A stretch of DNA of 10,048 nt. Origin: Patescibacteria group bacterium. Lineage in GTDB: Bacteria; Patescibacteriota; Minisyncoccia; UBA6257; Colwellbacteraceae. A model generated the notes under the pieces. The model worked only from the letters and a program-made list of their open reading frames with translations, did no database searches and was not told the DNA's origin. The stretch is taken from the NCBI GenBank assembly GCA_018826645.1, contig JAHJZF010000018.1, positions 1 to 10,048 of the forward strand, given 5' to 3'. Of the stretch, positions 6,625 to 10,048 are shown piece after piece; positions within the stretch are counted from its first letter, which is position 1; every line of letters begins with the position of its first letter. The position numbers were made by a program, and so were the translations under genes.

Positions 6625-6669
6625 ATGCCTGCCGTTCTGTCGGATAAGAACGGCGGGTATTTGTTTTTT
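6625..6669 (+). terminator. Intrinsic terminator after the 217-aa gene
   Basis: A stem of about 14 bp (core GCCGTTCT 6631-6638 with AGAACGGC 6647-6654, extended by G-T wobbles), an eight-base loop, then TTGTTTTTT. Confidence 0.85.
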
Positions 6670-6674
6670 ATAAC

Positions 6675-6690
6675 CACTAGCTAGTTGTCT
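6675..6690. repeat. Cassette junction motif, copy 2
   Basis: CACTAGC then TAGTTGTCT, as at 5794-5812 but lacking three bases. It leads to the tRNA-Arg 3' end, with a 24-base insertion in between. Confidence 0.65.
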
Positions 6691-6714
6691 TGCACTGAGC
6701 TTGTCGAAGTGTCT
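6691..6714. mobile_element. Short REP-like palindromic insertion with target duplication
   Basis: TGCACTGAGCTTGTCGAAG (6691-6709) is flanked by TGTCT at 6686-6690 and 6710-6714. Removing one TGTCT and the 19 bases restores TAGTTGTCTCCC, the same junction as at 5804-5815. CACTGAGCTTGTCGAAGTG resembles small palindromic elements seen in many bacterial genomes; this recollection is not checked. Confidence 0.5.
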
Positions 6715-6783
6715 CCCCGCGAGGAATCGAACCTCGATTTAGGGATTAGAAGTCCCTCGTTCTATCCGTTGAACTACGGGGAG
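6712..6783 (-). tRNA. trnR: tRNA-Arg (anticodon TCT)
   Basis: Minus-strand cloverleaf: acceptor CTCCCCG/CGGGGAG, D stem GTTC/GAAC, anticodon stem AGGGA/TCCCT with loop CTTCTAA (TCT at 34-36), T loop TTCGATT, discriminator A. CCA is not encoded. Its 3' end abuts the cassette island, the usual place for site-specific integration. Confidence 0.95.
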
Positions 6784-6840
6784 GAATGAAGAGATATATC
6801 GAAAATCAGTTTCTCGTGTATCTCTAAACCCTCACTCTAT

Positions 6841-6846
6841 ATTATA
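6841..6846 (-). promoter_or_regulatory. -10 box for tRNA-Arg(TCT)
   Basis: A perfect TATAAT on the minus strand, about 57 bases upstream of the tRNA 5' end, with no clear -35 box. It lies in the 150-base gap shared with the divergent HTH gene. Confidence 0.45.
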
Positions 6847-6917
6847 TCCTGCTAGAATAGAATACATGTTAATAGATATATTACAAAGCTCTGTGGGAGG
6901 CATAGCAGGTGCCAATT

Positions 6918-6934
6918 TGTGGTATAATAAAGGC
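6918..6934 (+). promoter_or_regulatory. Extended -10 promoter giving a leaderless start
   Basis: TGTGG followed by the perfect hexamer TATAAT (6923-6928), with exactly six bases (AAAGGC) before the ATG at 6935. Transcription normally starts about seven bases after the hexamer, here at the A of the ATG. No good -35 box is visible. Confidence 0.65.
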
Positions 6935-7567
6935 ATGAGGGTGCATTCTGACGAAAAAATTAAGCGTTTGAAGGAGATGAGGGAGGCAGGAGCAAGTATT
7001 AACGTTATCTGTGAAGAACTTTCTATGCCTAAGACAACTGTTTGGCACCATGTGCAGGGAGTTCATGTCTCTGCCCACCATAGGAAGCTTCTTAGATCAA
7101 AGCAGGGAGGCGGTAGGGCCCGTACGAAAAAAAATTGGGAGATAGCAGGGGTGAGGGCAAATAATTTACTAACAAGCCCTCATAGAGAACTATCGATTGC
7201 TGCTGCTATGCTTTATTGGGCTGAAGGGACTAAGGCTAAGAGCTGCAACCTAGTCAATTCTGACGAAAGAATGATAAAGCTTTATCTTAAATTTTTAAGG
7301 AAAGCGGTAAAAATTCCACCTATTAACATAAGGGCGGTTGTGAGGACATACGGCAGTATAAATTGTAATCAAGCACTTGATTACTGGTTAGAGATAACTA
7401 AGATACCTAACTCAGCCGTTACTTTGAGGCATGATGACGGCGGGACAAGCACCACCACCAAACATGGTTTATGTAGGGTTATTGTTGGCAAAGGAGGCGC
7501 AGATACTTTAAAGTTAATGCATTCTTTGGTAAAAAGATTCTTGGAGGAACAGAACGTGTCCCCGTAG
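6935..7567 (+). CDS. HTH plus LAGLIDADG-like protein, second copy, ends inside tRNA-Arg(CCT)
   Basis: A 210-residue basic protein in the same family as the gene at 2820-3482. An N-terminal helix-turn-helix (about 5-40, INVICEELSMPKTTVWHHV) is followed by a basic linker with GGGRARTKK. The domain AAMLYWAEGTK with NLVNSDERMIKLYLKFLRKAV (about 88-125) aligns with ALIYYCEGNK and FTNSDPELMKSFLHLLR of the first copy. The frame stays open upstream to 6866, but the ATG at 6935 is chosen because a perfect extended -10 box sits six bases before it. The TAG stop is bases 8-10 of tRNA-Arg(CCT), so the last three sense codons lie within or touch the tRNA acceptor stem. Nuclease activity is inferred from the motif; a regulator is possible. 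Confidence 0.75.
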   Translation: MRVHSDEKIKRLKEMREAGASINVICEELSMPKTTVWHHVQGVHVSAHHRKLLRSKQGGGRARTKKNWEIAGVRANNLLTSPHRELSIAAAMLYWAEGTKAKSCNLVNSDERMIKLYLKFLRKAVKIPPINIRAVVRTYGSINCNQALDYWLEITKIPNSAVTLRHDDGGTSTTTKHGLCRVIVGKGGADTLKLMHSLVKRFLEEQNVSP

Positions 7568-7629
7568 TTCAATGGACAGAACGAGAGATTCCTAATCTCC
7601 AAATGGGGGTTCGATTCCCTCCGGGGACA
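7558..7629 (+). tRNA. trnR: tRNA-Arg (anticodon CCT)
   Basis: Acceptor GTCCCCG/CGGGGAC, D stem GTTC/GAAC, anticodon loop TTCCTAA (CCT at 34-36) with an A27-C43 mismatch at the stem base, T arm GGGGG/CCCTC, discriminator A. CCA is not encoded. Its first ten bases overlap the upstream CDS. Confidence 0.94.
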
Positions 7630-7636
7630 CAAACGC

Positions 7637-7708
7637 GCCGAGGTAGCTCAATGGTAGAGCGCGGCCCTGAAGAGGCCGGCGTTGGGAGTTCGATTCTCCC
7701 CCTCGGCA
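7637..7708 (+). tRNA. trnF: tRNA-Phe (anticodon GAA), with G at position 37
   Basis: Acceptor GCCGAGG/CCTCGGC, D stem GCTC/GAGC, anticodon stem CGGCC/GGCCG with loop CTGAAGA, T arm GGGAG/CTCCC, discriminator A followed by CC but not CCA. The anticodon is GAA. Position 37 is G, whereas bacterial tRNA-Phe normally has a modified A there. Confidence 0.92.
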
Positions 7709-7709
7709 C

Positions 7710-7785
7710 CGGACTGTAGTGTTAACGGCCAGCACGCGTGCTTTGGGAGCACGTAGACCGGGTTCGAATCCCGGCAGTCCGACCA
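7710..7785 (+). tRNA. trnP: tRNA-Pro (anticodon TGG), CCA encoded
   Basis: Acceptor CGGACTG/CAGTCCG with the C1-G72 pair typical of bacterial tRNA-Pro, D stem GTGT/GCAC, anticodon stem CGTGC/GCACG with loop TTTGGGA (TGG), T arm CGGG/CCCG, discriminator A and encoded CCA at 7783-7785. It starts one base after the tRNA-Phe discriminator base. Confidence 0.94.
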
Positions 7786-7797
7786 CAATATAGAGAC

Positions 7798-7825
7798 TTG
7801 GCAGAATGAAGTAAAAAAGTATAAA
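7798..7825 (+). promoter_or_regulatory. Promoter of tRNA-His
   Basis: TTGGCA (7798-7803), a 16-base spacer and TATAAA (7820-7825); the predicted start is near 7832, about ten bases before the tRNA. Confidence 0.6.
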
Positions 7826-7840
7826 CTGCTGTTTGTATAT

Positions 7841-7912
7841 GGTGCCTATGGTGTAATGGCAGCACTAGAGCTTGTGGAGCTCTCAGTACGGGTTCGAACC
7901 CCGTTAGGCACC
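7841..7912 (+). tRNA. trnH: tRNA-His (anticodon GTG)
   Basis: Acceptor GTGCCTA/TAGGCAC plus the extra G at -1 (7841) opposite C73, the hallmark of tRNA-His. Anticodon stem AGAGC/GCTCT with loop TTGTGGA (GTG). T arm ACGGG/CCCGT with loop TTCGAAC. CCA is not encoded. Confidence 0.95.
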
Positions 7913-7931
7913 CTACAGATAGCTTGTATGG

Positions 7932-7948
7932 TGTGGTGGGATTTGGGC
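7932..7948 (+). promoter_or_regulatory. Extended -10-like element, leaderless spacing
   Basis: TGTGG then TGGGAT (7937-7942) and six bases to the ATG at 7949, the same register as at 6918, 8472 and 9371. The hexamer itself is poor, three of six. Confidence 0.4.
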
Positions 7949-8356
7949 ATGAAGGCTGTTACGCAAGAGTCTCCAATGGGGTGCGCAATAGCTTGTTGTG
8001 CATCACGAGCTGGTTCGTCATACCGCAAAATGCGGGCACTCTTTGAAGGCGGAGATATTAAAGATTGGACTACGGGCTTCTACACTAAAGATATCAAAAA
8101 AGCCCTTAATAAAGTTGGTATACCAGTAGAGGGGTGTGGTGCAAAGGATTGGGGTAATAAAAGAATACCAGTTGGATCAATCGTCTTTATAGAACGTTCT
8201 AAGAAATATCCAGCAGGACACTTTCTTCTAAAAACAGAAAATGGTTGGATGGACCCCTGGATTAACTTTCCGCATATGAAACCAGCAAAAAGTGGTTTTC
8301 GGAAGAAGCTACCAGGCAAGGTATATTGGGTTATTGACACACGAGACAGGTTCTAA
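7949..8356 (+). CDS. Small C39-like (papain-fold) cysteine peptidase
   Basis: A 135-residue protein resembling the stand-alone C39-like peptidase fold. The N-terminal TQESPMGCAIAC gives the oxyanion Gln6 and probable nucleophile Cys12, in the usual Q-x(5)-C order. His91 in AGHFLLKTENGWMDPW and Asp102 eleven residues later complete a plausible triad. There is no signal peptide, membrane domain or ABC transporter next to it, so the bacteriocin-exporter role of full C39 proteins is not supported here. The ATG at 7949 is preferred because of the -10 to ATG spacing shared with neighbouring genes. An in-frame ATG at 7928 would add seven residues, and any earlier start would fall within tRNA-His. 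Two further cysteines (16, 17) sit next to the nucleophile helix. Its substrate is unknown. Confidence 0.72.
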   Translation: MKAVTQESPMGCAIACCASRAGSSYRKMRALFEGGDIKDWTTGFYTKDIKKALNKVGIPVEGCGAKDWGNKRIPVGSIVFIERSKKYPAGHFLLKTENGWMDPWINFPHMKPAKSGFRKKLPGKVYWVIDTRDRF

Positions 8357-8372
8357 CATCCTCCAGTCCCTG

Positions 8373-8402
8373 ACCCTGCGTTAACAGGTTTTGATGTGGT
8401 GG
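8373..8402. repeat. 30-base promoter-region repeat, copy 1
   Basis: Starts ACCCTGCGTTAACAGG and continues TTTTGATGTGGTGG. It matches 9349-9378 with two mismatches. It contains the small hairpin CCTG-CGTTAA-CAGG. Copy 2 directly carries the promoter of the cupin gene; here the -10 hexamer is degenerate (TGGCGT). Confidence 0.7.
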
Positions 8403-8411
8403 CGTTACCAC

Positions 8412-8492
8412 TTGTCACAGCGTCGCTTGGAATACATAGAAAACAAGTTTCCTATCCACCTCCTTACTAGCTGTGGTAGGATTTTGATATGA
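8412..8492 (+). other. Possible 26-codon leader ORF before the epimerase
   Basis: A TTG at 8412 lies exactly six bases after the degenerate hexamer TGGCGT of the 30-base repeat. The frame stays open for 26 codons and stops at TGA 8490-8492, overlapping the epimerase ATG as ATGA. The length is easily reached by chance, so this is only a suggestion. Confidence 0.2.
8472..8488 (+). promoter_or_regulatory. Extended -10 promoter of the epimerase gene, leaderless spacing
   Basis: TGTGG then TAGGAT (8477-8482), four of six to TATAAT, and six bases to the ATG at 8489. There is no recognisable -35 box or Shine-Dalgarno site. Confidence 0.55.
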
Positions 8493-9187
8493 AAGTATTT
8501 ATTACTGGAAGCTCGGGTTTTATAGGTGAGGAGTTAGTCAAACACCTATCTGGGGAGCACGAGATTGTGGAATATGACTTGGAGAACGACCAAGACATTT
8601 TAGATTACGAAAAGTTGAAGAAGGCTATGGGGGGATGCGATGTAGTAGTCCACTTGGCAGCCATTCGTGGTCCCGACGAGACTAAGATATTCCCTAATTA
8701 TTTTGATATCAACTGCAAAGGAGTGCTGAACGTGGTTAAAGCTGCAGTGGAGAACGACGTTAAACGAATAGTGTATTCCAGTTCAACAGGATATTACGGG
8801 CTAGAGAGGGGTGTCACATACGTGGAACCAATTAGAGAACCGAATTCTGTAATCACCCAACACCTAAAGGCAGACGATATGGATTGCAGAGATTGTGATG
8901 TCGCCTATTCAACGAGCAAGGTTATTGCCGAGCAAATACTCGCAAATTACGGACTAAGAAAGAAAATAGAAGTGATAATTCTTAGGCTAGGCCCAATCGG
9001 CAATAAACAGCGGGAAACTTTTGGAGTTGATGGCATTACGCTAAAGATAGTTGGGGCAGTGCAAGCTATTGAGAAAGCGATGACGACAAAGAAAGAGATG
9101 TGGTATGAGGCTTTCACTATCACAGATAAATCCGACAAAGTTGACCTTTCTAAGGCAGAAAAACTGTTAGGCTACGAGCCTAATTAG
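8489..9187 (+). CDS. Short NAD(P)-dependent sugar epimerase/dehydrogenase (extended SDR)
   Basis: A 232-residue member of the NAD-dependent epimerase/dehydratase group, which acts on nucleotide sugars or related sugars. The Rossmann motif GSSGFIG (7-13) is intact, an acidic Asp30 ends the second strand as expected for NAD, HLAA is at 55-58, and the catalytic set is Ser in VYSSST (about 97-99) plus Tyr140 and Lys144 in YSTSK. It is shorter than typical nucleotide-sugar epimerases (about 300-340), and the C-terminal substrate domain is reduced to about 70 residues ending in KAEKLLGYEPN. Uronate-dehydrogenase-like enzymes are a possible match in size. Two cupin genes follow 200 bases later, which suggests a sugar-modifying module, but the substrate cannot be read from sequence. 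Confidence 0.88.
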   Translation: MKVFITGSSGFIGEELVKHLSGEHEIVEYDLENDQDILDYEKLKKAMGGCDVVVHLAAIRGPDETKIFPNYFDINCKGVLNVVKAAVENDVKRIVYSSSTGYYGLERGVTYVEPIREPNSVITQHLKADDMDCRDCDVAYSTSKVIAEQILANYGLRKKIEVIILRLGPIGNKQRETFGVDGITLKIVGAVQAIEKAMTTKKEMWYEAFTITDKSDKVDLSKAEKLLGYEPN

Positions 9188-9370
9188 CCAAATCAGGCAC
9201 CCAGACTCCCTTATCTCTCATAATCTTACTCCTACGCTAAAGCTTCGGCGGCACAGGCGGTTCTCCCTCAATTCTTCGGGACAAGAACCTCTTCGAGGTA
9301 ACGTCCTTCCCCACGTCGCTAAAGCTATGAGGGGCACGGCACGATGCCACCCTGCGTTAACAGGTTTTGA
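9188..9370. other. GC-rich intergenic stretch with hairpins and repeats
   Basis: A gap of 200 bases between the epimerase and cupin genes. It holds the second copy of the 21-base dispersed repeat (9231-9251), a perfect small hairpin ACCTC-TTC-GAGGT (9287-9299), a GTTCT/AGAAC pair around 9260-9287, and the 30-base repeat with the cupin promoter at its right end. I see no ORF of note and no poly-T terminator. Confidence 0.5.
9231..9251. repeat. Dispersed 21-base repeat, copy 2
   Basis: Begins CCTACGCTAAAGCTTC and ends GGCGG; two mismatches to 3643-3663. The second copy lacks the perfect GCGGGC inverted repeat that follows copy 1. CGCTAAAGCT also recurs at 9316-9325. Confidence 0.6.
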
Positions 9371-9378
9371 TATGGTAG
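9349..9378. repeat. 30-base promoter-region repeat, copy 2
   Basis: Matches 8373-8402 with two mismatches and overlaps the extended -10 box of the first cupin gene. Confidence 0.7.
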
Positions 9379-9387
9379 GATTTAGTT
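9371..9387 (+). promoter_or_regulatory. Extended -10 promoter of the cupin operon, leaderless spacing
   Basis: TATGG then TAGGAT (9376-9381) and six bases (TTAGTT) to the ATG at 9388. The arrangement is nearly identical to that of the epimerase promoter. Confidence 0.55.
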
Positions 9388-9729
9388 ATGAAAAGGCTCA
9401 GTAAAGAAGAGGCAAAGACGATAAAAGTGAGTGATGCTTGTATTGCAGTTGAATATCCACTTGAAGACAAAGATATCAATGCAACCACTATTGAGATAAA
9501 AGGAAGGTATCCTAACAAAGGAAGGACAGTCAACCTTGAATGTAAGGAACTAGCCTATGTAATAAAAGGTAGTGGTAAGATAGTCGTTGAAGAACAAGAG
9601 TATATTTTAGAAAAAGATAGCGTAGTCCTAATTGACCCAGGAGAGAAGTTTTACTGGGAAGGAGATATGACACTATTTATGCCTTGCACTCCCGCTTGGC
9701 GGCCAGAACAACATAAGGAAGTTGATTAA
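9388..9729 (+). CDS. Cupin-domain protein without the usual metal ligands
   Basis: A 113-residue single-domain cupin (small beta barrel). The strand pattern is clear from ELAYVIKGSGKIVVEEQEYILEKDSVVLIDPGEKFYWEG, where KGSG and the DPG turn correspond to the end of cupin motif 1 and the middle of motif 2. The HxH of motif 1 and the His of motif 2 are absent, so this copy probably binds no catalytic metal and may be a binding or structural partner. The ending MPCTPAWRPEQH is aromatic and could contact a ligand. The ATG at 9388 follows the shared extended -10 box with leaderless spacing. A second, metal-competent cupin starts four bases after its stop, so they form an operon. Confidence 0.82.
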   Translation: MKRLSKEEAKTIKVSDACIAVEYPLEDKDINATTIEIKGRYPNKGRTVNLECKELAYVIKGSGKIVVEEQEYILEKDSVVLIDPGEKFYWEGDMTLFMPCTPAWRPEQHKEVD

Positions 9730-9733
9730 AGAC

Positions 9734-10048
9734 ATGTTCTCAAAGAAAAACATCAAAGATATACCCGTAGAAGGGACTTCTCACGCCTCAGGTTCCAGAA
9801 AGACACTTCTTGATAAAGAAGAGACGTCTTCAAAGTATTTTGAAGCATATACGTATGGGTACCTGCCACCAGGAGTTAAATGGGAAATGCACGAACACGA
9901 TAATATCGTAGAGATATGTGTAGTTGTAAAAGGGAGTGGGGTAGTTCGCGATGAGGAAAACAACGAAGAATCATTTGAGCTAGGTGATAGATTTGTTTTC
10001 CCATCAAATACTAAGCACGAAATAGAGAATACAGGCCAGGAAGAGGCA
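9734..10048 (+). CDS. Cupin-domain protein with intact metal site (3' end outside window)
   Basis: The first 105 residues are visible; the frame is open to the window end. Motif 1 fits the family formula exactly: Gly47, five residues, His53-x-His55, four residues, Glu60, six residues, Gly67. Motif 2 gives Gly84, Pro90 and His95 followed by Asn99. The four ligands His53, His55, Glu60 and His95 would bind Fe, Mn or Zn. The start ATG lies four bases after the first cupin stop, with no good Shine-Dalgarno site, so translation may be coupled. It may be a sugar isomerase-like or dioxygenase-like enzyme, or a small-molecule sensor; the sequence does not decide. Confidence 0.85.
   Translation, partial: MFSKKNIKDIPVEGTSHASGSRKTLLDKEETSSKYFEAYTYGYLPPGVKWEMHEHDNIVEICVVVKGSGVVRDEENNEESFELGDRFVFPSNTKHEIENTGQEEA

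Noticed and set aside
6866..6934. An earlier ATG for the second HTH gene
   Set aside because: The added residues look random, and the perfect extended -10 box lies inside them, six bases before the ATG at 6935.
7381..8028. Minus-strand ORFs across the tRNA cluster and peptidase start
   Set aside because: They translate through several tRNA genes and resemble the spurious proteins often predicted from antisense tRNA sequence.
9357..9381. TTAACA as a -35 box for the cupin promoter
   Set aside because: The spacer to TAGGAT is only 13 bases, too short for a normal sigma-70 promoter.

Overview
The window looks like chromosome from a Candidate Phyla Radiation (Patescibacteria, Parcubacteria-like) bacterium. 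This rests on protein style (ClpP, TyrRS, membrane pyrophosphatase, FKBP), very compact spacing, mostly absent Shine-Dalgarno (SD) sites, tRNA genes mostly without an encoded CCA, and two copies of a helix-turn-helix plus LAGLIDADG-like protein of a type I associate with these genomes. The assignment is inference; there is no rRNA or other phylogenetic marker here.

Left part (1-5451): the 3' end of a membrane pyrophosphatase gene (hppA), then clpP and tyrS overlapping by 23 bases. A secreted or membrane-anchored FKBP prolyl isomerase lies convergent with tyrS. On the minus strand the order is tRNA-Gly(GCC), a terminator, an HTH/LAGLIDADG-like gene, tRNA-Trp(CCA) and the FKBP gene. On the plus strand a membrane-anchored coiled-coil protein overlaps a glutamate-dehydrogenase family gene by 14 bases.

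Middle part (5452-6711): a small GC-richer island between gdhA and the 3' end of tRNA-Arg(TCT). It holds two head-to-tail units. Each has a 62-bp repeat, a strong Shine-Dalgarno site, one orphan gene (60 or 217 aa) and a strong intrinsic terminator. The unit edges repeat the GTCTCCC end of the tRNA-Arg gene, so the island looks like two single-gene cassettes stacked at a tRNA attachment site, with no recombinase gene present. This is the best candidate in the window for an undescribed system.

Right part (6784-10048): a second HTH/LAGLIDADG-like gene runs into tRNA-Arg(CCT), followed by tRNA-Phe, tRNA-Pro and tRNA-His, a small C39-like cysteine peptidase, a short NAD-dependent sugar epimerase/dehydrogenase, and two cupin genes, the second cut by the window end. 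Four genes here carry an extended -10 promoter placed exactly six bases before the ATG, which predicts leaderless mRNAs. Both HTH/LAGLIDADG-like genes end with a stop codon formed by bases 8-10 of the following tRNA, a shared and unusual geometry.
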